Of a stretch of 14,351 nt of DNA, positions 1-6,735 are shown piece by piece. Every line of letters starts with the position of its first letter. The first letter of the stretch is position 1. The position numbers and the translations under genes are program-made. Source of the stretch: Ferruginibacter sp. (GTDB lineage: Bacteria > Bacteroidota > Bacteroidia > Chitinophagales > Chitinophagaceae); the NCBI GenBank assembly GCA_025357775.1, contig JANXOQ010000158.1, positions 1 through 14,351 of the forward strand, written 5' to 3'. Below the pieces are notes generated by a model, which saw nothing but the letters and a program-made list of their open reading frames with translations, made no database searches and had not been told where the DNA came from.

Positions 1-3000
1 CTTTTGTTGCGTTTCGTTTTGTGCTTCTAAAACCCAAGGTGTTTCTTGCAGTAATACAGATTTTAATTCTTCATTCTTTTGCAAATTACTTACGAGTGCC
101 GCTGTTGCCTCATCCCCCGCCTTCTCCGAAGGAGAAGGAGCATTCCACTTCTCAAAAACAGCTTTTATTTTTGGTGATGAATTACTAATAAACGATGCCA
201 ATGTATTGGCATAATACCTACTAAAACTTTGCTCTGCACACTCATACGGATACTCAATTAAGTACGGTAATGCTTGCACTGCATACCATGCAGGGTTGCT
301 TGTGTATTCTATAGTAAGCGCATGCGTGCTTAATGTAGCCACCCCACCCCCCGAAGGGGGGATTGATGATGCAAGTAATTTATCAAACTTAAAATTCTTT
401 GTCGCCACATTTCTCATGTTTAAAGGCATACTTTCTGTAACCAACATTCTATTTGTGAGTACAGGTAATGCAGCTTCCTCACCATCAGAAGCTCCCCCAC
501 CCCCCAAAGGGGGGATTGTAGTGGAAGCTTTTACTCGATATATGAGAGAACTATTGAAATTGCTTGGCACTTCCATCGGAAATTTTACGGCCACACTTTG
601 CCCTGCTGGCACAGTAAAGTATTGGTTTGGAAATACATTTTTAAACCAACCATCTACAGGTTTGTTTGTAGCAGCGTCTAATAATTCTAATTGCGATGTG
701 CCCGTTATTTCTTTATCTGTAAGGTTTACAATTTTGGCAGAAAACTCCATGCGATCTCCTTCTCTTAAAAAACGAGGTGCATTGGGCTGTACCATTAATT
801 GCTTTTGTGTAACTACCTTTTTTGTACTTACCGCACTTGCCAGTTCTTTTGTGTGTGAAATCGTCATCATTTTCCATTCTGTAAGTGCCTCTGGCATGGT
901 AAACGAAAATGCTATGTTACCATCTGCATCTGTTTCTAGTGCAGGGAAAAAGAAAGCTGTTTCATTGAAGTTTTTGCGGAGTTTGATTTCTGGTTGTGGA
1001 TTTACTTTTGTAGAAATAACAGAATCATTTTTTACACCTATTTGCACACTTGCAACTTTAGCAACAGCACCTGTCATAGATTTTTTTTGCATAGTAACAG
1101 AAGCATCTGAATTAACTGCCATTTCCGCTAATGGCGCAGGCGCATTTGCAGTCATTGAACGTACTCCTCTTATAACAATTTTAGTACTTCTACCTATTTC
1201 ATTCCACCCATTATTCAACAAATAATCATACTGCTTTTCAATACCGACTAAGTTACCATTTTTATAAATCTCTCTCTCCTCAGAACCAACATCATTAAAC
1301 GTTTCACTAGTCCAATTAAAATAACCATTATTCATTGGCCACAAACTTTTCAAATCACTCCAAGCATGTGGCTTAAATTGATCTAGAGAAGCATCGTACA
1401 TACTTATCAATGTTTCCGCAGCTACTTTTTCTGCTTTATCACCAGTAATTTTTATTTTCCATTTTTCTTCACTACCAGGTTCTAATTTATCTCTAAAAGT
1501 TTCGTACGAAATGTTTAAGTCTTTATTATTCCATGGTACTGCAAAATTTTCTGCACCATTATATATGCGATTGTGCTGCACAAATGCATAATTCATATTT
1601 ATACCACCACGATCTGCTTCTGTTACATCAATTGTATTACTAAATGTTTCTCCTGCACTTACGGTAGGGTATGTTATTTTATATTGCTCATTCGGCTTTA
1701 CCACATTTTGTATAAGCCATATTTTTTCAAAACCAGTTGTAATATTATAGGTAATTTTATCGCTAGGTTGTGCGGTTTTATTTTTTACAGTAATCGTAAT
1801 TGGCTCGGTTGACCTCACCCTCGTTCCCTCTCCAAGGGAGAGGGATGACGAGGAGACCGGCAAATAGACCTGCATAAATTTTTCCGCCTTTACTTCTTCG
1901 CCATACTTATCCTTTGCAGTTGCTATTATTTTAAACCATCCGCTAGTGCTTAATCTTAAATCTCCAATCTTAAATCTAAAATCTCTACTCGTCGTGTCTG
2001 ATTTATCTATTACTTTTTCACCTAGTTCCCATTTACTCATTTCATCTTCATCTGCATACACATCATACGGAAAGCTTTGATAGTACTCTCCTTTATTCAT
2101 CGTAAATAAATCTGGCTGTTCCCAATATCTTTTTCTAAATATTTTATTGGGTTCTTTCAATTTGTATATCTCTACTTTTACGGTAGCTTTTTCAAACAAA
2201 CCATTTGTGTTGGTTGTGCTAATACCAATATTTTTTACACTATCTATTGGTATTTTTTCAGCTGCAATAATATCTAGTTTCAATGCTTGGTACGAAACAG
2301 AAACATCAGTAGATGCACTTCTTGTTTCACCATTTACATCTGTAATGTCAACACTTACTTTATACTCAAAAGTAGGCTGGTCTTTTTTAGCAACTGATTC
2401 ATCTGGTATTGCTTTAAATGTGATGGTAAATTCTCCTTTAGCATCAGTGGTTGCAGTGCCATTGGTTATTTCCATAGCTTCACTTCCACCTCGTGGGTAA
2501 TAGCCTCTGTAGTAGCCCCACCAAATTGGGTAGCGCACTTCTCTTACAACTCGATACGAGACCTTTGCTCCATCAATATTGTTCCCAGCGTATGCTTTTG
2601 CCGTTCCTGTTACTTTTACGCTATCATTTACCCTATAAGTACCCACTGGCTTTTTTATTTCTACACTAAATTTTGGTCGCTTGTATTCTTCAACACTTAT
2701 ATATTGTGTAGAGTTGGTTATAGAATCTTGAATATAAAAATTACCATTCAATAAACCTTCGGGTATTTTAAAGCTGCCATTGTAAGAGCCGTAGCCATTT
2801 GTTGTTAGCGATAGACTAGCTACTTTTTGTCCGTTGTTATCATGCAACCTTATGGTTGTTTTTTTACCGGTTACTACTTTGCTGTTTCTTCCACTACTAT
2901 CTGTTTCCGTCATTATACCTTTAAAGAAAATCGTTTGCCCGGGGCGGTAAATACTTCTATCTGTAAATAAAAATGTTCGCTTTACACTGTTTCTATTTTG

Positions 3001-4749
3001 ATTATAATCATCATAATAATAACTGTTGTATGAATCGTCTGTAAACAACTCATCATTATTATACTTTATTTGTAAAAAATAATTTTCATAATTTTTACGC
3101 TTAGCCATTTTTATAAAACCATTTTTATCGGCGTTATATTTTGCTCCCTTTACTTCTTCGTTCCTTCTAGTGCCATTATTGTAGATGTTGTTCCAAATTT
3201 GTACAGTAGCATTCTCTAATGGCTTTCCACTTTCTCTATCTAGCACATATAACTCATTTTTATTATTGCTGATGTAGCTAATATTGCTTACATAGGTAGT
3301 AATGCGACCAATGATATTATTGTTCAGCGAAAAATCTTCTTTCATGCTCACCAATAAATAATATGAACCTTGTGGTAAAGTTTCTATTTTTATTTCTGTA
3401 CTGTGCGTTTGAAAATCTTTTTGGTCTGGCATTGGCACTGTCCAAGATTTTGTAGGTTTTAATGCAACAATGCTTGGCCAAATATTCTCATAGTTGTTAT
3501 TGTTTTCTATTTTTTTAATTTCTTCTCTTGTCATTTTTATCACACGGCAAAAAATATTTTTTACATTTTTAAATTGTACCAATGCACGAAAAGCTTGGTT
3601 TTGCACATTTACTTTTTCTGTTAGAAAATGTAAGCTTGGTGTTTCTATTTGGTTTAATACATTTTTACAATTTATGCCACCTTCACTTTTTGGAAATTTT
3701 GCATAAGCCGCATCGCAAATTTGTTTTGCCTTTACAATATCAAATTGTGTACTGGTATTTGTTAGTGGATTATATTCTTCTCCATTTTGCATAAGTATTT
3801 GTGCACGTAAGTAAGAAGCCAGTGCACTTGTAGGGCTGCTAGCATATTTTGTTTCAATATTTAATAGTGCATTTTCATATAATTTTTCTTTATTTGTAAA
3901 TACACCATGTTCGTTTACAAAGGCTAATCTTTTAAGGTCTGCATCTAGTAGGGCTTCTGGCTGTGCGTCGTTTATATGAAAAGCCAATAAACCTTGCATT
4001 AATTTTAACGCATTAAAATAAAATGAAGCAGTATCTTTTGTTTTAAAATTATGTGCAGCAAATTTAGCTACAGGTGCAAATGCCAGATCTTCATTTATGA
4101 TAAACTTATAAGAAGCACTCGTTACATCATTTTCTGTATTCATAAAATAATCCAATGCTCTATGTGTTAAAAAATCATATAAGGTTGGGCGAAGGCTTCT
4201 TGTGTTTTTTCCTTTTTCAATAATAACATCTATTGCATCAATTTTTGTAGCCTTTAACAATTCATCACTTTTTAAAGATGTTTTGTACAAAGAAGAAATC
4301 TTATCATTTAGTTTAGGAATGCTCCATGTGATAATGTCATCTCCTTTTTCTTCAGTAAGTGCTGTACGGTTGTATAATTGGTAACGATGCGCTTCTTTGT
4401 AATTTTGAAACAACTGTGCTTGCATGCTCAGTAATACATTTTTTGCCGGAGCTTTTGTTTTGGCAATGAGCGTATCCACATAAAAAATATTTTTTTGTTG
4501 GTTATCTTCTGCCACCATATTTCTATATTTCATGATGTGCATGGCAGCTTTTATTTGTTGGGGATCATTATTACTTTTTATAGCATTGGCAAATATTTGC
4601 TCTACAACTTTTTGCGCATCCTTTGTAAGCCCTTTTTTATCAGCAGCTTCTACTTTTTTCCATTCTATGTTGTAATCATTTTTTATTTGTGCCATAGTTG
4701 ATATAGATAATAGACTAAAAATTGCTATAAAAATTTTTCGTAAAAACAT
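1..4749 (-). CDS. Alpha-2-macroglobulin family protein, C-terminus cut by window edge
   Basis: Large secreted protease-trapping protein of the bacterial alpha-2-macroglobulin (A2M) family. The frame is open from the ATG at 4749-4747 to base 1: 1583 codons with no stop. Family members usually run 1800-2000 residues, so the end of the thioester domain and the receptor-like C-terminus lie off the window. Residues 1-20 are a signal peptide ending in TMA before QIKND; no lipobox is seen, so a soluble periplasmic or exported form is inferred. An MG2-type domain starts near residue 590 with DRSIYRPGQT. A bait-region-type domain lies around 985-1130. The A2M core starts near 1256 (RKNFNETAFFFPALETDADG). 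The thioester motif is YPYECAEQ with Cys1504 (bases 238-240), a C-A-E-Q variant of canonical C-G-E-Q. Four palindromic DNA elements are translated in frame inside it (separate entries). No exact TAnnTTTG lies upstream. The usual partner pbpC cannot be assessed because the downstream side is missing. Confidence 0.95.
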   Translation of the reverse strand, partial: MFLRKIFIAIFSLLSISTMAQIKNDYNIEWKKVEAADKKGLTKDAQKVVEQIFANAIKSNNDPQQIKAAMHIMKYRNMVAEDNQQKNIFYVDTLIAKTKAPAKNVLLSMQAQLFQNYKEAHRYQLYNRTALTEEKGDDIITWSIPKLNDKISSLYKTSLKSDELLKATKIDAIDVIIEKGKNTRSLRPTLYDFLTHRALDYFMNTENDVTSASYKFIINEDLAFAPVAKFAAHNFKTKDTASFYFNALKLMQGLLAFHINDAQPEALLDADLKRLAFVNEHGVFTNKEKLYENALLNIETKYASSPTSALASYLRAQILMQNGEEYNPLTNTSTQFDIVKAKQICDAAYAKFPKSEGGINCKNVLNQIETPSLHFLTEKVNVQNQAFRALVQFKNVKNIFCRVIKMTREEIKKIENNNNYENIWPSIVALKPTKSWTVPMPDQKDFQTHSTEIKIETLPQGSYYLLVSMKEDFSLNNNIIGRITTYVSNISYISNNKNELYVLDRESGKPLENATVQIWNNIYNNGTRRNEEVKGAKYNADKNGFIKMAKRKNYENYFLQIKYNNDELFTDDSYNSYYYDDYNQNRNSVKRTFLFTDRSIYRPGQTIFFKGIMTETDSSGRNSKVVTGKKTTIRLHDNNGQKVASLSLTTNGYGSYNGSFKIPEGLLNGNFYIQDSITNSTQYISVEEYKRPKFSVEIKKPVGTYRVNDSVKVTGTAKAYAGNNIDGAKVSYRVVREVRYPIWWGYYRGYYPRGGSEAMEITNGTATTDAKGEFTITFKAIPDESVAKKDQPTFEYKVSVDITDVNGETRSASTDVSVSYQALKLDIIAAEKIPIDSVKNIGISTTNTNGLFEKATVKVEIYKLKEPNKIFRKRYWEQPDLFTMNKGEYYQSFPYDVYADEDEMSKWELGEKVIDKSDTTSRDFRFKIGDLRLSTSGWFKIIATAKDKYGEEVKAEKFMQVYLPVSSSSLSLGEGTRVRSTEPITITVKNKTAQPSDKITYNITTGFEKIWLIQNVVKPNEQYKITYPTVSAGETFSNTIDVTEADRGGINMNYAFVQHNRIYNGAENFAVPWNNKDLNISYETFRDKLEPGSEEKWKIKITGDKAEKVAAETLISMYDASLDQFKPHAWSDLKSLWPMNNGYFNWTSETFNDVGSEEREIYKNGNLVGIEKQYDYLLNNGWNEIGRSTKIVIRGVRSMTANAPAPLAEMAVNSDASVTMQKKSMTGAVAKVASVQIGVKNDSVISTKVNPQPEIKLRKNFNETAFFFPALETDADGNIAFSFTMPEALTEWKMMTISHTKELASAVSTKKVVTQKQLMVQPNAPRFLREGDRMEFSAKIVNLTDKEITGTSQLELLDAATNKPVDGWFKNVFPNQYFTVPAGQSVAVKFPMEVPSNFNSSLIYRVKASTTIPPLGGGGASDGEEAALPVLTNRMLVTESMPLNMRNVATKNFKFDKLLASSIPPSGGGVATLSTHALTIEYTSNPAWYAVQALPYLIEYPYECAEQSFSRYYANTLASFISNSSPKIKAVFEKWNAPSPSEKAGDEATAALVSNLQKNEELKSVLLQETPWVLEAQNETQQK
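111..140. repeat. In-frame palindromic element A within the A2M gene
   Basis: A C-rich lead (CTCATCCCCCG from base 109) is followed by a perfect 8-bp stem, CCTTCTCC (120-127) and GGAGAAGG (131-138), around a GAA loop. In the A2M frame it reads as APSPSEKAGDEA, just after EKWN and before TAALVSNLQKNEEL, which is recognisable family sequence. This places the extra peptide in the thioester domain, about 35 residues after the thioester Cys. It resembles element D (CTCAYCC lead plus TCTCC/GGAGA stem), and the two are probably one repeat family. Its G/C content contrasts sharply with the AT-rich surroundings. Confidence 0.75.
341..365. repeat. In-frame palindromic element B within the A2M gene
   Basis: CCCCA lead followed by a perfect 6-bp stem, CCCCCC (347-352) and GGGGGG (356-361), around a GAA loop, ending GGGATTG. 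It is read in the A2M frame as SIPPSGGGV, about 41 residues before the thioester Cys. It lies between KFDKLLAS and TLSTHALTIEYTSNPAW, which both look like normal family sequence. It is nearly identical to element C 153 bp away, with the same orientation and the same codon phase. Confidence 0.75.
494..518. repeat. In-frame palindromic element C within the A2M gene
   Basis: Near copy of element B: a CCCCCA lead, stem CCCCCC (500-505) and GGGGGG (509-514), AAA loop, then the same GATTG tail. It is read in frame as TTIPPLGGGGA between YRVKAS and SDGEEAALPVLTNRMLVTES, where bacterial A2Ms normally run straight into the SDGEExALPVL stretch. The core-to-core distance to B is exactly 153 bp (51 codons), so recombination between B and C would delete an in-frame segment. 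Confidence 0.75.
1813..1858. repeat. In-frame palindromic element D within the A2M gene (longest)
   Basis: Two-part hairpin. The inner stem is TCCCTCTCC (1825-1833) with GGAGAGGGA (1837-1845), and the loop is AAG. The outer stem is CCTCGT (1819-1824) with ACGAGG (1848-1853). A 2-nt bulge (TG, 1846-1847) separates them, giving 15 paired positions in total. The CCTCACCCT lead matches the lead of element A. It is read in the A2M frame as SSSSLSLGEGTRVRST between QVYLPV and EPITITVKNKTAQPSDKI, so it sits at a domain boundary. Its codon phase differs from that of A, B and C. Confidence 0.75.
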
Positions 4750-4791
4750 GTTGTGTTTATTTTAATTACAGGATACAAATTGTTACTAAAT

Positions 4792-4816
4792 TACATTTTA
4801 TAATTCATAAAATGTA
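4792..4816. promoter_or_regulatory. Perfect 10-bp inverted repeat upstream of the A2M start
   Basis: TACATTTTAT (4792-4801) and ATAAAATGTA (4807-4816) flank a 5-nt spacer. The repeat lies 43-67 nt upstream of the A2M start codon. It could be an operator or a 5'-leader hairpin. AT-rich composition makes a chance occurrence possible. Confidence 0.35.
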
Positions 4817-5020
4817 GTTTAATAATGATGCTTTTTTAGGTAAAAATACATAAACCCTTTCTCTTTAATTTTATTATAAGCTGGTGTAAGCCTACTTGTA
4901 GCTTTATCCCATAAAATCATTTTCCTTGGTAATAGTTTTAGTACAAAATCAATATAATATGTATTTATTGCAAATTATTTTAACATATAATTGTTATAAG
5001 AAATATATTTAAAAAAGACT

Positions 5021-5051
5021 TTTGGTTATTTCGTACGAAACTTTACATTTG
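5021..5051 (+). promoter_or_regulatory. Bacteroidota-type promoter of the DUF2795 gene
   Basis: A -33 element TTTG (5021-5024) and an exact -7 element TACATTTG (TAnnTTTG, 5044-5051) are separated by 19 bp, the usual layout for the Bacteroidota primary sigma factor. The ATG at 5075 follows 23 nt after the -7 box, giving a short leader. A perfect 12-bp palindrome fills the middle of the spacer. Confidence 0.7.
5029..5040. promoter_or_regulatory. 12-bp palindrome in the promoter spacer, possible operator
   Basis: TTTCGTACGAAA is a perfect palindrome located between the -33 and -7 boxes, where a bound dimeric repressor would block RNA polymerase. The same 12-mer occurs at 1500-1511 inside the A2M coding region (codons for SYETF), so it may be a chance sequence. 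No regulator gene is adjacent. Confidence 0.35.
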
Positions 5052-5074
5052 CACAAAATTAAATAACGTAAACA

Positions 5075-5296
5075 ATGTTTTGGACACTAGAACTTGCCTC
5101 ACACCTAGAAGATGCCCCATGGCCAGCAACAAAAGATGAATTGATAGATTATAGTATTCGTAGCGGTGCCCCTATAGAAGTTATAGAAAACTTGCAAGAA
5201 CTGGAAGACGAAGGCGATATGTATGAAGGCTTAGAAGATATATGGCCAGATTACCCAAGTCAAGATGATTTCTTTTTTAATGAAGATGAATATTAA
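5075..5296 (+). CDS. DUF2795 domain small acidic protein
   Basis: A 73-aa cytoplasmic protein recognised as the conserved Bacteroidota DUF2795 type. It starts MFWTLELASHLEDAPWPATK, continues with DELIDYSIRSGAP and a helix VIENLQELEDEG, and ends in an acidic/aromatic tail (DDFFFNEDEY). No signal peptide or membrane segment is present. It is strongly acidic, with Asp/Glu-rich residues from about 42 to the end. The function is unknown. The start is supported by a well-formed promoter 24-54 nt upstream. It is monocistronic: a strong hairpin follows, and the next gene (fabI) converges on it. The family is usually found as a single small housekeeping-like gene. Confidence 0.85.
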   Translation: MFWTLELASHLEDAPWPATKDELIDYSIRSGAPIEVIENLQELEDEGDMYEGLEDIWPDYPSQDDFFFNEDEY

Positions 5297-5356
5297 GATA
5301 TGAGTATTGAGATATGAGTATTGAGATATAAGTATTGAGATATAAGTATTGAGATA
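5297..5356 (+). repeat. Tandem 14-bp (2 x 7) repeat directly after the DUF2795 stop
   Basis: Four tandem copies of GATATGAGTATTGA or GATATAAGTATTGA (5297-5310, 5311-5324, 5325-5338, 5339-5352) plus a partial GATA. The unit is two alternating heptads, GAGATAT and GAGTATT, so the period is 7. The array begins at the base following the TAA stop and runs up to the terminator. Confidence 0.85.
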
Positions 5357-5360
5357 ACTA

Positions 5361-5400
5361 AATTAGACAGCCCTTTCTTTATAGAAAGGGCTGTCTAATT
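5361..5400. terminator. Strong hairpin terminator between the convergent DUF2795 gene and fabI
   Basis: A perfect 18-bp stem (5361-5378 with 5383-5400) closes on the loop TTAT. The core is GACAGCCCTTTCT and its complement. It sits 64 nt after the DUF2795 stop and 154 nt after the fabI stop. A symmetric stem between convergent genes suggests use from both directions, although no long T-run follows immediately on the plus strand. Confidence 0.8.
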
Positions 5401-5435
5401 GGGTGATGTTTTATTTTTTGATTAATATTTTTATC

Positions 5436-5472
5436 AAACTAAATATATAAAACATTAATACGTATTTAGTTT
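5436..5472. repeat. AT-rich 10-bp inverted repeat
   Basis: AAACTAAATA (5436-5445) and TATTTAGTTT (5463-5472) flank a 17-nt spacer, with a short T-run after it on the plus strand. It might act as a weak secondary terminator, but A/T bases dominate and the loop is long. Confidence 0.3.
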
Positions 5473-5501
5473 TTCTAATTAAATCCAAAATTTCCTATAA
5501 G

Positions 5502-5550
5502 TCCTCTCAATAGTCATATCACAATACTCAATACTCCCATCTCAATACTA
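5502..5550 (-). repeat. Degenerate heptad array directly after the fabI stop
   Basis: Read on the minus strand from 5550, seven heptads follow: TAGTATT, GAGATGG, GAGTATT, GAGTATT, GTGATAT, GACTATT, GAGAGGA. They start 4 nt after the fabI TAG. The motif is the same GAGTATT/GAGATAT alternation as the array after the DUF2795 gene, but in opposite orientation and more diverged. Confidence 0.7.
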
Positions 5551-5554
5551 ATCT

Positions 5555-6364
5555 CTACTTTTCCATCTGCTCTATAACCCCCTGTGTTACACCTGTGCTG
5601 CTAAAGCCTCCATCATGAAATAAATTTTGCATCGTTACCATTTTTGTAAGGTCGCTAAACAACGTCATTGTATAGTTTGCACAATCCTCTGCACTTGCAT
5701 TACCAAGCGGACTCATATTTTCAGCATACGTAATAAAACCATCAAAACCCTTTACACCACTTCCTGCCGTAGTTCTTGTAGGCGATTGTGAAATCGTATT
5801 TACACGTACATGTTTTTTTACCCCATAGTGGTACCCAAAACTACGAGCCACACTTTCTAGTAATGATTTTGCATCTGCCATTTCGTTGTAGTCAGGGAAA
5901 ACCCTTTGCGCAGCTATGTATGTAAGCGCCACCACACTTGCCCATTCGTTCAGTGCATCATGCTTCATGCAGCATGCAAGTACACGGTGCAAGCTCATGC
6001 TGCTTATTTCAAATGTTTTAAGGTTATGCACATAATCAATTTCTGTATAGTGCTTCCCCTTGCGCACATTTATGCTCATGCCTATTGAATGCAAAATAAA
6101 ATCGAACCCACCACCAAAATGCTCCATTGTTTTTGTAATTAAATTTTCGACATCTTCAGCATTGCTTACATCACAACCAATTACAGGCGCATTTATTCTT
6201 TCTGCTAGTTTATTTATTTCTCCCATGCGCATAGCTACAGGAGCATTACTCAGCACTATTTCAGCACCCTCTTCATGGCATTTAATAGCAGTTATCCATG
6301 CAATAGATTTTTCATCTAGCGCACCAAAAATTATTCCTTTCTTTCCTTTAAGTAAATTATACAT
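5555..6364 (-). CDS. fabI: Enoyl-[acyl-carrier-protein] reductase (NADH) FabI
   Basis: Cytoplasmic short-chain dehydrogenase-fold enzyme that reduces trans-2-enoyl-ACP, the last step of each fatty-acid elongation cycle. It has 269 aa (family about 260). The cofactor region is G14-A-x5-S20-I-A near the N-terminus, with C64-D-V at the adenine site and HSIGM at 92-96. The FabI catalytic set is visible in LTYIAAQRVFPDYNEMADAK: Tyr149, Tyr159 and Lys166 match E. coli Tyr146, Tyr156 and Lys163. ISQSPTRTTAGSGVKGF (191-207) is the substrate-loop region, and NLFHDGGFSSTGV closes the fold. NAPVAMRMGEIN and RKGKHYTEID are typical of Bacteroidota FabI. The start ATG at 6362-6364 gives the expected N-terminus MYNLLKGKKG. 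It appears monocistronic. No exact TAnnTTTG was found upstream on the minus strand. Confidence 0.97.
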   Translation of the reverse strand: MYNLLKGKKGIIFGALDEKSIAWITAIKCHEEGAEIVLSNAPVAMRMGEINKLAERINAPVIGCDVSNAEDVENLITKTMEHFGGGFDFILHSIGMSINVRKGKHYTEIDYVHNLKTFEISSMSLHRVLACCMKHDALNEWASVVALTYIAAQRVFPDYNEMADAKSLLESVARSFGYHYGVKKHVRVNTISQSPTRTTAGSGVKGFDGFITYAENMSPLGNASAEDCANYTMTLFSDLTKMVTMQNLFHDGGFSSTGVTQGVIEQMEK

Positions 6365-6461
6365 CGGTGGGTTGGTTTATTTATTAATGAGTTGCTAAGA
6401 TAATAATATTTTTTTTAAGAAGATTTGGCGCAGACAAGCATATACTTTCTATCAACATTGG

Positions 6462-6528
6462 AAAGGGCTATTCGATGCAATCTTTTTTGTTCGTACCTCA
6501 CAAAAAAGGGTTTTCACTGCTATCCCTT
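6462..6528. repeat. Structured element with internal direct repeat upstream of fabI
   Basis: Two imperfect copies of the pattern AAAGGG-yTwTTC-TGCwATC-yTT occur at 6462-6486 and 6505-6528. Between them is a 9-bp stem, CTTTTTTGT (6482-6490) and ACAAAAAAG (6500-6508), with loop TCGTACCTC. The extension ATCCCTTGCGGTCGA follows. The composition differs from the flanks. From memory, sequences of this style are dispersed intergenic repeats in Bacteroidota genomes, but that was not checked. A non-coding transcript is possible. Confidence 0.5.
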
Positions 6529-6575
6529 GCGGTCGATAAATAAGTTGGAAAGTGGAGATATGTAAACAGAGTTGG

Positions 6576-6583
6576 TAAATTTG
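6576..6583 (+). promoter_or_regulatory. Candidate -7 box for the amidotransferase-like gene
   Basis: TAAATTTG matches TAnnTTTG exactly. There is no good TTTG at the right distance upstream (only GTGG at 6552-6555). The resulting leader would be about 150 nt, so this is a weak call. Confidence 0.3.
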
Positions 6584-6735
6584 AAAAATTAAATAAAAAT
6601 ATCTAAACTCAAAAATATTAGATATACTTCTATGCTAAAAAGTGGACATTATTAGTAAAAATCATTATTCGTTCTACAAAGTTTCCCAAAATAATCGGTA
6701 ATTTTATTTAAATTTTAAGTAAAGAAAATGCCAAT

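Larger units (their letters stand above)
4750..5074. other. Divergent intergenic region between A2M and DUF2795 genes
   Basis: AT-rich, with no open frame of note. It holds an inverted repeat close to the A2M start (4792-4816) and the promoter of the DUF2795 gene (5021-5051). No exact TAnnTTTG is present on the minus strand to serve the A2M gene. The closest is TACATTTT, formed by the inverted repeat itself. Bases about 4820-5010 show nothing recognisable beyond AT-rich sequence. Confidence 0.6.
6365..6735. other. Intergenic region between divergent fabI and amidotransferase genes
   Basis: The left part (6365-6430) is AT-rich leader for fabI. The middle (about 6430-6545) has clearly higher G/C and a repeated structured element. 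The right part (6545-6735) is AT-rich again with a -7-like box and a weak inverted repeat (ATATCTAA 6599-6606, TTAGATAT 6618-6625). No coding frame is convincing. Confidence 0.6.

Noticed and set aside
296..1225. 309-codon open frame on the plus strand
   Set aside because: It is antisense to the A2M gene, whose protein is clearly recognisable on the minus strand. The plus-strand product has no familiar domain, and its low-complexity pieces come from the palindromic elements.
2490..2530. Possible fifth palindromic element near the RGYYPRGGSEA segment of A2M
   Set aside because: No stem with the element consensus is present, and the Tyr/Gly-rich segment looks like ordinary A2M sequence.
4720..4749. 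Frameshift or pseudogene status of the A2M gene because of the inserted palindromes
   Set aside because: The start at 4749 and the thioester Cys at 238-240 are in the same frame with no stop in between, and family motifs continue on both sides of every insertion.
5297..5550. CRISPR-like array
   Set aside because: The units are 7 or 14 bp, contiguous, with no spacers, and no cas genes are nearby; it is a simple tandem repeat.
6060..6398. 112-codon open frame on the plus strand
   Set aside because: Antisense to fabI, which has all catalytic residues in place; no independent evidence for coding.
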